Part shown: positions 1-7,648 of the stretch, one piece after another
How the letters are laid out: each line of letters begins with the position of its first letter
Numbering within the stretch: the first letter of the stretch is position 1
NCBI GenBank assembly: GCA_025331445.1
Contig: JAIWNE010000254.1
Coordinates: 1 to 16,115, forward strand
DNA length: 16,115 nucleotides
Reading direction: 5' to 3'
Source of the DNA: Blakeslea trispora
Taxonomy: Eukaryota; Mucoromycota; Mucoromycetes; Mucorales; Choanephoraceae
Notes under the pieces: model-generated
The model's database searches: none
What the model saw: the letters and a program-made list of their open reading frames with translations, nothing else
What the model was told of the DNA's origin: nothing
Translations under genes and position numbers: made by a program

Positions 1-2
1 AG

Positions 3-563
3 AATGGTAAGAGCTCACGGGCTATTCTTGTCTGGCACAGAGAAGATGAAAAGTATCATCAGGACTGCCTAGCACCATCTTTTAGAAGTGGTAGGACTAG
101 CACCATGGTTTGGGGAGCCATTCAACATGGCTGTAAGTCTGAGTTGGCTTTCTTGGGTGAAGAGGAAAGGAAGGGAAGGGGCTTTGTGTCCTCGGTGTAT
201 GAGGGTGCCCTCAGCAGATTGATTGACAATCGTCAAGATGTGGTGTTGATGGAAGATTGAGCACCAGTTCACCGGTCCTGTGCTGCCAAAGAATGGAAAA
301 AGAATCAAGGTATTGAGCTTTTGCCTTGGCCTAATCAATCACCTGATTTAAACCCCATTGAAAAACTTTGGGTTAAAATGAAGAGGGCTGTGCACAAGCA
401 TCGTCAAAGAAAAGGTCGCTTTTCTTCGCCTGAAGAACATAAGGCATATATAAAGAAAGTGTGGGATGAGCTTGCTCCAGCTCAATGGAACAAACTCATC
501 GAAAATATGCCACAAAGAATGGAGGAGGTGTGTCGTAATAAAGGTGGACCTACCCACTATTAG
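3..563 (+). pseudogene. Tc1/mariner (DD34E) transposase, C-terminal part, broken
   Basis: Cut-and-paste DNA transposase, Tc1 type. The frame is open from the window edge, so the N-terminal DNA-binding domain and first catalytic Asp lie outside. Visible marks are VWGAI near position 110, the second catalytic Asp at 255-257 followed by APVHRS, then SPDLNPIEKLW with the third acidic residue Glu. I count 34 residues between that Asp and Glu, the DD34E spacing of Tc1-like transposases. The C-terminus KGGPTHY fits the family's usual ending. A TGA at 258-260 replaces the Asn that normally follows the second Asp (DNAPVH), so this copy cannot make full-length enzyme. An in-frame ATG at 321 could only start a non-catalytic stub. 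No terminal inverted repeat can be assigned because the left end is outside the window. Confidence 0.9.
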
Positions 564-2348
564 CGCCCTCTTTCCTTAAATAAACTTTTATATTTTTGCT
601 TCAAAAACCACTCAAACTAATTCAGCACGATGTTTCTTCCATTTTGCTATTATTATTTGGTTGCTCAATGCTCATTTATGTAATGTCATGAAGGGAAAGG
701 ATGGATGGCCATGATGATGATATGATCGGAAATTCAAAAAATTATTTAATTTTTTTGTAGGTAACTGTACACTATTGGTCAGAATACTATTTGTATAAGA
801 AATTCAAGCAACACATCAATTCGAATATATAAAGTATTGTCTTTGATCTAATTAATTCCCTAAACTTATTTTATTTTGATTGTATTGCATTTGATATCAT
901 CTAAATTATCAAAGAAGAGAAAATCAAACAGATTATTAGTGCGCTGTGTTTATTGTTCTTGCTTTATACATTATAAAGTAAAACATTCACATACAACTAG
1001 CTTCTAGATCACTGTTCTATTACCCTGTTAGTAAAGGATTACGCTGCTTTTTATATCAGTAAAAGACTTACAGTCGATGAATATATAGCAGTTTTTCTTC
1101 ATACGATTTTTGATAACTCAAACGACTGCTCAGACGCTTCTGCTTTACAAATTGAACTTGTCAGCAAACTAAAGAAGTAAAAAAATTGAGTATAGAAAAC
1201 AAGAGCAATCGAGAAAATTATCAGGTAGCAAATAAGCTTGAGAATTATTAATAATTACTTTTCTTGAATAATTTTTATCAGTGTCTAACTGAATTGTAGA
1301 AGGAAAAAAAATATAATGCGAAATATCAACAACATACTGGCTATTAGCCCTCTGCTAGAAATTCCAGACTTTAACATTATTCATATCCCAACAAAAAATT
1401 AGACTTGGCAATAAGAGTGTCATTACTTTATCTTTATTTCAACAGCATCATAATTTATTAAACATTTTTTCTTTGTCAACTTACTTTGTCTGCGCAACAT
1501 CTTAGTAAGTTTAAAAAACTCTTTTTGATATCTAATGCCAGCTAGTTTTGCTTGAACTTGTAAGAAAAACAGTTAAACACGAGTGCATCTAAATCACACA
1601 TTGACTGTGAATTTTTTGTAAGAGCAAAGCAGTCTTCAAGTAGAGAAAGACTATGCTGTTTGCCTAAAATTCTTATTAAAGGATCTCTTTACTCGTATAC
1701 TCGCTTTCTCACAATGAGCCGACATTGCGAATTACTCATCTGATATCATGACTTGTGTACTTCATGCTGCTGTGTATAGATGTATTGCAAGATAAAATGT
1801 GAATCTCTTTACTTCATTTTTGCTTTAAATACAATGGCCAAAAGACTAACCCATTTATCATGAGAATGGCTTACTTCAAAGAAGTATTGAATATTTTTCG
1901 GGAATGGGGGGGGAGACCCCCAACCCCCCTTTTTTCTTTTTCTTTTACATCAGATGAGGGAAATTACCATACATCGCTTTTGATTTTCTCATGAAAGCAT
2001 CCATAGTTTTACCTGAATTATAACTTTACACTTAATAACATATAAAGATATTTCTAGAACAAAAAAAAGAGTCTCAAAAAGAGGGACTTACACATAGATT
2101 TTTTTCTTTTTTGCAAAAGCAAATGAGCAAACAATCAGATCTTTTATATGGATTGAGCAATTTCATTCTTTGAAAATTTCAACATGTCTAACATTAATAA
2201 ACTGAATATTATCTATCGAGGACTAGTTAAATTTTACATCTTAAGGAGTTTTTAAGGTATCCATAAAAACGATTGATAGATATATGAAATCTGATCACTT
2301 TAGCTATTCTACAATGAACGCATATGATTTTTATTTTCATCTGAAAGA
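564..2348. other. AT-rich non-coding stretch
   Basis: About 1.8 kb with dense stops in all frames and no ORF of note. Long A and T runs are common. I see no protein remnant, tRNA or promoter I would defend. The right end of the Tc1-type transposon must lie in the first part but cannot be fixed. One G/C-run structure at 1906-1945 is listed separately. Confidence 0.6.
1906..1945. repeat. G8 / C5 / C6 homopolymer hairpin followed by T-rich tract
   Basis: Eight G (1906-1913), then AGA, then five C (1917-1921), AA, six C (1924-1929) and a T-rich run. The last five G and the first five C can form a pure G-C stem with a three-base loop. It stands out sharply in surroundings that are very AT-rich. 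It could be the end of an unrecognised mobile element or a replication or repair scar; nothing in the window decides this. Confidence 0.5.
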
Positions 2349-2398
2349 TTTACTCGACATATATGGAAGGTATACAACGTTCATATTTGTCGAGTAAA
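2349..2398. repeat. 17-bp-stem inverted repeat (hairpin)
   Basis: Left arm TTTACTCGACATATATG (2349-2365) and right arm CATATTTGTCGAGTAAA (2382-2398) pair at 16 of 17 positions around a 16-base loop. The similarity stops at once outside the arms. Possible readings are a foldback tip of a miniature element or a hairpin RNA; no coding context surrounds it. Confidence 0.7.
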
Positions 2399-2618
2399 CT
2401 TAAAGGTGGTACTGAAACACCAAAAAAGGCGATTTTCTTAGCCCTAACTTTCCACACAACTTATTAAATGTTAAAGTAATACAAATCAGATCATACAATA
2501 ATATTGGTTTTAGATTCTAACATCAACATCATATTAGAGGAGCTTTTAATGACTTCACTATAGTTGGTCAGTCACCGACAAAGTTTAACGACATCAACGA
2601 AATTGATCAGTTTTTCGT
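2399..2618. other. AT-rich non-coding stretch beside RNase H remnant
   Basis: This is where the integrase of the minus-strand RNase H remnant would be expected, reading leftwards. Translation of the minus strand here gives no integrase-like sequence, so the remnant is truncated on this side. Confidence 0.5.
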
Positions 2619-2894
2619 TTAGTATCCTAGTCTTGATAAGAAATCAGGTCCATTATGTATTTTTCTTGGACGATATTTGATCTCAAAATCAAATTTAGCA
2701 ATTTGTTGTAACCATCTAGCGAGTATACCAGTAGGCTGTTTAGTTTTGATGAGACCAGATAGAGATGCATAATCAGATAAATCAGTAACAGTGAATTTGC
2801 TTCTCAATAAGTATGATCGCAACAGTTTCAATGACCATACGACAGCACGTACACCACAGCGCAGAGGAGTTTTAATAAACCCAGAAAATGACAC
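2619..2894 (-). pseudogene. Ty3/gypsy RNase H domain remnant
   Basis: About 91 codons on the minus strand that match the C-terminal half of a Ty3/gypsy RNase H. Landmarks in order: AVVWSLKLLRSYLL (the helix after the catalytic Glu region), SGLIKTKQPTGILARWLQQI (the usual LARW block), FDFEIKYRPRKIHNGPDFLSR (the typical domain end). The frame is only open here: the catalytic N-terminal part is missing and the segment just before AVVW is scrambled. Reading upstream, it stops about 40 bases before the LTR at 2934, so the remnant was probably cut by or lies beside that insertion. It differs from the RNase H of elements A and B, so it is from another, older family. Whether it is the family of element C cannot be tested because C's RNase H is outside the window. 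Confidence 0.85.
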
Positions 2895-3220
2895 TAGGAT
2901 AAAATATGTGAGTATAGACTCAAATTGCTTTTATGTTGTATACAGCCTACATTCTACCCTATCTGAGTTATAATACAGACCTAAACGTGCTCACGGCTCT
3001 ACAGTTATACCTGGCTATAGCTTAATTAACATCCAAACTCAGTTTAAATAAAAGATCGGATCACACTTCATTTGTATCAAGTACACTTGAATTGAAGCAT
3101 AAATAATGAATTATGGTTTATACATAAGAGGTACTCACTCTTTATCCATTACACCAAAAATAAGTTATTATCCATGTCACTCAGTTAAATTAAGGATTGT
3201 TACTCAGTCATCGTAAAAAG

Positions 3221-3228
3221 TATAAATA
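3221..3228 (+). promoter_or_regulatory. TATA box of the element A LTR promoter
   Basis: TATAAATA, 132 bases before the inferred LTR end. The same motif occurs in the LTR of B (11943-11950) and at almost the same distance (129 bases) from the inferred LTR end of the unrelated element C, which supports it as the Pol II core promoter for the genomic RNA. Confidence 0.6.
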
Positions 3229-3337
3229 CTAGGCACATATTTGAAATAAACGCGGATCAGATTCATATCTATCTTTTTTGGCCGTTCTGGTTCTAATCGA
3301 CTTTACTCGTCTTAAAAACTTTATTATATTTTATGCC

Positions 3338-3360
3338 TGTTATATTCTACGAATATAACA
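3338..3360. repeat. Perfect 10-bp hairpin at LTR 3' end
   Basis: TGTTATATTC (3338-3347), loop TAC, then GAATATAACA (3351-3360). The same 23 bases occur unchanged in B (11811-11833), although the 42 bases beside it differ at about ten positions between the copies. It sits exactly at the inferred junction of LTR and leader, next to a T8 run. Confidence 0.75.
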
Positions 3361-3478
3361 TTTTTTTTCGATTAATTACCTCGCGTCCACTCATACTTAC
3401 CTCTCTCTCTCTTCTCTCTTCTCTCTTCTCTCTTCTCTCTTCTCTCTTCTCTCTTCTCTTTTTCTTCTTTTTTTGATT
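3361..3478 (+). other. Untranslated leader of element A
   Basis: From the inferred LTR end to the Gag start. It opens with T8 followed by CGATTAATTACC and then becomes almost pure pyrimidine. No TGG-starting stretch that would pair with the CCA end of a tRNA is seen directly after the LTR, so no classical primer-binding site can be named. Confidence 0.5.
3412..3460. repeat. TTCTCTC heptamer tandem repeat
   Basis: Seven successive copies of TTCTCTC, the last ending in T, inside a longer CT-only leader (about 3401-3474). The matching leader of B (about 11735-11785) is shorter and irregular, so the array has expanded in A or decayed in B. Confidence 0.85.
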
Positions 3479-5083
3479 ATGTCTTCTTTCGCCGATTCTC
3501 CTTTGTCTTCTCCTTCTGCCTCTTTGGCTAATGGTGAAATGGTTGTTGACCCCTCGGTTGACGCTCTACTCAACTCGGCTCCTGTGTTCTCCCCTGGTGT
3601 TGGCTCCGCCCCTGTTGGTGTCTCTGCTTCTTCGGTGGCTTCTCATGTTGCTATGTTGCAGCAGGGAGTCAACAATTTGACGGTTCACCTTGTGACCCTT
3701 ACCGCTCAAATTACGCATCCTCTGCCCGGCACTGATGTCGCTGCTTTGCGCCAGCAGGTGGAAGCTGGCTCTCAGAACTTGGACTTGCTCCAGCGAACTC
3801 TTGCCCAGGTTCGGGGTACTTCTTCTAGTCCTTCTGCTGCTTCTTTGTCGGTCGCCGCTCCTGCTGCTGTCTGCCCTGCCAACATGCCTTGCTTTCAGTG
3901 GGTTGGTATGGTGCACAACCCCGCTGCACACATCTTTTCGGATGTAACAGCTTGTCTCGTCTCCTTCCAAGACGTTCTTTTTGCTCATGGCTTGGACATG
4001 GATGCCCACTTTCTGCGCCTCATACCTCAGCAATCGGGGGAAAAGGTCAGAAAGTGGTACGACCAGTTTCTCCTTGGCTTCTCTCCTGGCTCTCCTTCCT
4101 ACCATGATTTCAAGGCCGCCATCACCGCTCGCTTTGGTCGTTCTTCGGTACAAAAACAAGCTGACTGTGCTTTTCGTTTAGCAAACATGGTCCTGGAAAT
4201 GGGCGAAACGGTTCACCTCTTTGTGGATCGTTTCCGGGACTTGCGTCGCCGAGCAGGTGATCAAACCGTCCCCTCGTCAATTCTCATTGACACTTTTTGG
4301 AAGGCTCTTTCTGGGGCATTCAAGGAACGTTTTGCTGTTGCTCGTGCTGTGCTCCCTGCCAAACGCAAGAGTGATATTGATGTCTTGTTGGACCTGGCGG
4401 TCAACTTGGAACGTGACTTGGGCTTGTCTTCTTCTTCTGCTGCTGCTGGTTCCTCTTTGGTTTCTAGCTCTGTGTCTGTTTCTTCGTCTCCCTCGTCTGC
4501 CGGTGCTGACCGCACCCGTCATGCTGGTTGTGTGGCCAAACGTTCTTCTTCGTCCGCTGCTAGCAGGAAGTTCTGTCAGCTCCACAAGCATGGCAAGCAT
4601 TCGACAGAAGAATGCCAAGTGTTGTCTACTGCTTTGGCTTCCTCTTCTTCCCCTGTTGTTGCTGCTCGCCCTGCTGCTGGCTCTTCTTCGGGTGCTGCTT
4701 CTTCGTCTTCTTCTGTGCGTCGTGGTGGTGGCTTTCCTCGTAGCTCTTGCTACAAATGTGGCGCACCTGGGTGGTCAAAAGCCCATGTGTGCAACACGGC
4801 CAGATTCGCAGCCATGCGAATAAAGGAGTCTGCCTCTTCTTCTGCTGCTGGCTTTTCCGCTGGTACTCGTTCTTCTGCTGCTGGCTCTGGCGATGGTACT
4901 CGTTTTTCTGCTGCTGGTTCTGGCGCTGGCACTTCTTCTTCTGCCGTTGGGACTTTGGCTCCTGGCGCTGTTGCTGCTGGTAGTACAGCCGAGTCAGTGA
5001 TTGACACCACTGACTTGGCTGTCTACTCTCGTGGTGACTGTGGTTGGTTCGTCTGCTCCTGGTTTGGTTGGCTCTTCTACTAA
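3479..5083 (+). CDS. gag: Gag polyprotein of element A, frame lost at the C-terminus
   Basis: Structural protein that would form the particle and bind genomic RNA; 534 residues as read here. ATG at 3479 is chosen because the sister copy starts at the matching place; a TTG two codons earlier is not needed. Residues 55-112 look helical and coiled; about 139-291 are the capsid-like Ty3-type Gag region (from FQWVG). Two Cys/His knuckles follow: C366-H369-H374-C379 (CQLHKHGKHSTEEC) and C424-C427-H436-C438 (CX2CX8HXC). The linkers are Ser/Ala-rich, with an 11-residue repeat near 454-490. A 2-nt deletion near 5038 shifts the frame, so the last 15 or so residues are out of frame and the natural read-through into protease is lost. 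Its GC content is clearly higher than the flanks. Confidence 0.88.
   Translation: MSSFADSPLSSPSASLANGEMVVDPSVDALLNSAPVFSPGVGSAPVGVSASSVASHVAMLQQGVNNLTVHLVTLTAQITHPLPGTDVAALRQQVEAGSQNLDLLQRTLAQVRGTSSSPSAASLSVAAPAAVCPANMPCFQWVGMVHNPAAHIFSDVTACLVSFQDVLFAHGLDMDAHFLRLIPQQSGEKVRKWYDQFLLGFSPGSPSYHDFKAAITARFGRSSVQKQADCAFRLANMVLEMGETVHLFVDRFRDLRRRAGDQTVPSSILIDTFWKALSGAFKERFAVARAVLPAKRKSDIDVLLDLAVNLERDLGLSSSSAAAGSSLVSSSVSVSSSPSSAGADRTRHAGCVAKRSSSSAASRKFCQLHKHGKHSTEECQVLSTALASSSSPVVAARPAAGSSSGAASSSSSVRRGGGFPRSSCYKCGAPGWSKAHVCNTARFAAMRIKESASSSAAGFSAGTRSSAAGSGDGTRFSAAGSGAGTSSSAVGTLAPGAVAAGSTAESVIDTTDLAVYSRGDCGWFVCSWFGWLFY
4838..4951 (+). repeat. 33-bp coding minisatellite in Gag
   Basis: Three tandem 33-bp units (4838-4870, 4871-4903, 4904-4936) and a partial fourth. 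Each encodes a variant of SSAAGxxAGTx. B has the same array with different unit variants in a different order, so units have been exchanged or converted since the copies split. Confidence 0.8.
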
Positions 5084-5837
5084 CTCTTGGGCTACGTTCG
5101 CTGCTTCTTCTGCTGCTTCTGCTCCTCTCGCCGTCCCCACGGATATGGACGTCGACGAGCAAGCACTGGCTGTCGCCCATGACTGTAAGTACAATCGCAA
5201 ATACTCTAAATTACCAGAGCATAGATCTAACGCTCTTCTTGTTTCTATCATTATAGAAAGCCACGCATGATTTGCCATGGTCGACAGCGGTGCTACCTGT
5301 AGCATGGATCACCCTGAGTTGGTTTCTCTTTTTGGTTTGGTAGTGAAGCCTTCTCAGGGTCACATACTACTGGGCCATGCTACATCTAGCATGCCTAGAT
5401 TAGGACAAGTTAGTTTAGAAGTTCTTTACAATAAAAAAATCATAAAACATACTTTTAAAGTCTTCAATGTATCTTCGATACATTACAATGTGCCAGTAGT
5501 TATTGGTTTGGATTTGATGCCTCTTTTGGGTATATCTATTCACGGCTTAGTCACTTCTTGGAATTCTACTACAGGACCTGAGTTACCTTGTCCTATTGAT
5601 CCTGATCAAGTGAAAAACGAAGTCAATGCTAATCCTGTTGGATCAGCTCAGGAGCGTGAAGTTTTGATGCGCACACTTCAACATCTTTTAGACGCCAATG
5701 CTGCTATTGACCTTAAGAACACGTATTGTACATTGCCTAACGCAATTGTGGACCTTGAGACAATTCCTGGAAAACGAGCTTTTCGCAAGCCCTATCCTGT
5801 TCCTTACGCTTACAAAGATGCTGTCTTGGAAAAATGA
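5040..5837 (+). pseudogene. Retropepsin-type protease and linker of element A
   Basis: Aspartic protease that would cut the Gag-Pol polyprotein. The frame differs from Gag only because of the 2-nt deletion just upstream; in B the two are in one frame. DCKYNRKYSKLPEHRSN (about 5183-5233) precedes the protease. A TGA at 5268-5270 interrupts it where B has a Cys codon. The active-site loop MVDSGAT starts at 5277, with catalytic Asp at 5283-5285. Further on, VVIGLDLM (about 5500-5520) is the usual hydrophobic-Gly strand near the C-terminus of retropepsins. The later part (about 5590-5826, to PYPVPYAYKDAVLE) is the lead-in to RT. The frame ends at 5837 because of a 16-nt deletion relative to B. 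Confidence 0.85.
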
Positions 5838-6660
5838 GGGTGTCATCGAGCGCTCATATAGTCATACAGGATTTAATGTTCCCATTTTGTGTGTGGCTAA
5901 GAAAGATGGCGATGGTGTTTATTCTATGAACAAGCCTCGTATTGTTGCTGATGTCCGTGAAGTCAATAATATTTTGATTAGTAACGATGTCTTCCAGTTG
6001 CCCCTCATTTCAGACATTCATCAACGAATGGGTGGAGCCACTATCATCTCTACGATTGATATCCACTCTTGTTTTACCTCATTCCTCCTGAATCCTAACC
6101 ATAAGCATAAACTTAGTTTTATGTGTCCTTTCACTAACCTTTAATATCAATTCCGTAAGATGTGTTTTGGTATTACATTTATGAGTGATTTTGTCCAAAA
6201 CGTTTTGCAGAACTATTTTCATGATTTGCCTTTTGTATCCATTTACGTCGATGATATCACGGTTGCTACAAGTGGTACTCTGGAGCATCATTTCGAGTAT
6301 CTTCGTTTGGTGTTGCACCGCTTAACTTCTGTCAACTTGCAAATCAATTCTGATAAGTTGGTAGTTGCTATGAACTCGGTTCATCTCCTTGGATGGACGA
6401 TTCGTAACGGTCAGTTGTTGCCTGACTATCGTAAAATTGCTGCTACTGAACAGTGGGAAGATGCTCCTACTACTGGTAAACAGTTGGCATCTTACTTAGG
6501 TTTCCTCAACTACTTTCGTGGTTCGATTCCTCATTATGCTACTTTAGCTGCTCCCTTAGATGATTTGCGTTCTAAGAAGTCTCTTGTCGGTCTCTGGACT
6601 GCTCGTCATACGGCTGCTTTCCGTCAGCTTAAAAAGGCTTTGGCTTCTGCAGTTATCTTA
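5827..6660 (+). pseudogene. Reverse transcriptase of element A, two breaks
   Basis: RNA-dependent DNA polymerase that would copy the genomic RNA. In order: NEGVIERSYSHTGFNVPILC (fingers), KPRIVADVREVNN, TIDIHSCF with the first catalytic Asp at 6058-6060, HKHKLSFMCPFTN, KMCFGI, then FVSIYVDDITVATSG with the catalytic pair at 6250-6255, and LGWTIRNGQLLPD with LASYLGFLNYFR in the thumb and connection. A TAA at 6142-6144 stands where a Gln codon is expected; the same frame continues after it. The YVDD block fits Ty3/gypsy. The Cys in HSCF replaces a small residue, usually Gly, and is also present in B, so it predates the split. Confidence 0.9.
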
Positions 6661-7076
6661 TCGCCTTATGATCCTCGTTATCGTCTTCACGTTGCTACTG
6701 ACGCATCTAAGACTGGGATTGTGGTGTTGTCTATTACATTAAGGACAATAAGGTTTACTATGTTGGTATGGTCAGTCGTAAGCTGAATCCTACTGAGCAG
6801 CGTTATAGTATTACACGTCGTGAGTTGCTTGGTTTGTTATATACCTTCACGCGCTTTCACAAGTTGTTGTATGGTATCAATTCACTGCTCATGTTGATCA
6901 TCGTGCGCTTGTCTATTTTACAGACTCAAGCTGTTCCAAATCCTATGATGCTCATTATTATGACTGTATTTTTGCGTATGATTTTGACATTGTACATATT
7001 CCTGGTGTTACGAATTGTTTGCCTGATGCACTTAGTCGACTGTACGAAGTTGATTCTTCCAGTCTGGAGGGGGTAA
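6661..7076 (+). pseudogene. RNase H domain of element A, frameshifted
   Basis: Would remove the RNA strand during cDNA synthesis. HVATDASKTGI carries the first catalytic Asp at 6700-6702. Just after it a 1-nt deletion (near 6719, GGGATTGTGG against GGGATTGGTGG in B) shifts the frame. In the next frame MVSRKLNPTEQRYSITRREL (from 6768) holds the family's Glu helix, then LLGLLYTFTRFHKLLYG. A second 1-nt loss near 6880 moves the frame again; the expected VDH block and the PDALSRL domain end can be found in the other frame up to about 7055. Confidence 0.87.
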
Positions 7077-7359
7077 ACTCATACAAGGCCTCATCTCAAA
7101 CGACTTAACGGAACAAACACCTTGTATCTCGTTCTGAAGAAAAGAAATAAAAAGAATAAAAAAGAAATTGAAAATGATCAGAACATTCCGCGATTTTCAT
7201 ATGCCCAAACAAAACCTGGTGTAACAAGAATTTGGAAATCATGCCTATTCTATTCCCTACCAAGCCAGTCGAGAATACTGAATACGAAGAGTCGTCCTCC
7301 TTCACCTCTTCATTCTCGTGCAATGCAATTTGCTGAGCACTTGACACCTCAGTTGAGGA
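7077..7359 (+). pseudogene. Decayed linker between RNase H and integrase, element A
   Basis: An A-rich segment with stops in all frames. It aligns with 7812-8105 of B on the other strand, so it belongs to the element. By position it is the N-terminal extension of integrase. No motif is recognisable. Confidence 0.6.
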
Positions 7360-7648
7360 ACGCAAGTCAATAATTGAACGAGCACATTACTTGGACATGT
7401 AGGCGTCAATGCTATTGAAAAGACAATTCATGCAGACGGTCTACACTGGACAAACCTTCGTTCAGATTTGAAAAAATTGTGAAAGATTGCTCTGCCTGTC
7501 AACAATTTACTATTCATCTATGGGTTATCATCCACCTAGACATGTCTTACCTGATGGCGTCTTCGATCACATTGCAATCGATCTTGGAACTTCAATGTCA
7601 CATCAGCTAGAGGAAATAACTTCTTGCTACTGGTTGTCGACATGTTTG
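7360..7648 (+). pseudogene. Integrase zinc finger and start of catalytic core, element A
   Basis: H2C2 zinc-binding domain: His-X3-His at about 7382-7400 (read across a 1-nt loss), then IEKTIHADGLHWTNLRSDLK, then DCSACQQ near 7476 with the CX2C pair. The retroviral-type core follows, with DHIAIDLG and the first catalytic Asp at 7580-7582, and then in another frame the strand LLLVVDMF (about 7622-7645). The core is cut at about 7648, before the second Asp and the Glu, so no active integrase is possible. A 1-nt loss near 7590 separates the two core pieces. Confidence 0.82.
7528..7648 (+). other. Single-copy spacer at the palindrome centre
   Basis: 121 bases with no counterpart in the right arm. 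It continues element A's integrase from HPPRHVLPDG to VVDMF, so it belongs to A, and the break point of B lies 121 bases earlier in the element. The inverted copies begin on each side with TGGGTTA (7521-7527) and TAACCCA (7649-7655). This asymmetry tells which arm runs further. Confidence 0.8.

Larger units (their letters stand above)
2934..3360 (+). repeat. 5' LTR of element A
   Basis: The start is fixed by the shared outer edge of both palindrome arms and begins TGTTG. The end is inferred at ...GAATATAACA (3360), because TGTT...AACA gives the short inverted termini expected of an LTR, TGTTGTATAC pairing in part with GAATATAACA. Length is 427 bp, against 428 bp for the copy at 11811-12238. 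It holds TATAAATA at 3221-3228, an AATAAA at 3245-3250 and a perfect hairpin at its 3' end. No 3' LTR is present, so the end is not proven by a direct repeat. Confidence 0.72.
2934..7648 (+). mobile_element. Ty3/gypsy element A (left arm plus spacer), 3'-truncated
   Basis: Order is 5' LTR, leader, Gag, protease, RT, RNase H, integrase zinc finger and the first part of the integrase core. RNase H before integrase places it in Ty3/gypsy rather than Ty1/copia. It ends inside integrase at about 7648 where the inverted copy begins. Frame breaks: a 2-nt deletion near 5038, a stop at 5268-5270, a 16-nt deletion near 5829, a stop at 6142-6144, a 1-nt deletion near 6719, another near 6880, and more in the integrase part. 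It is not autonomous. Confidence 0.92.

Noticed and set aside
4221..4823. 200-codon Leu-rich ORF overlapping Gag of A in another frame
   Set aside because: Shadow frame of the TCT/GCT-rich Gag sequence; not supported by any motif, and its counterpart in B differs in length.
5030..5090. Programmed frameshift between Gag and protease in element A
   Set aside because: Element B has two more T at this place and reads straight through, so the A break is a deletion, not a signal.
6520..6530. GGTTCGATTCC, a perfect tRNA B-box match
   Set aside because: It lies inside the RT coding region of element A and no A-box or tRNA fold stands upstream; chance codon sequence.
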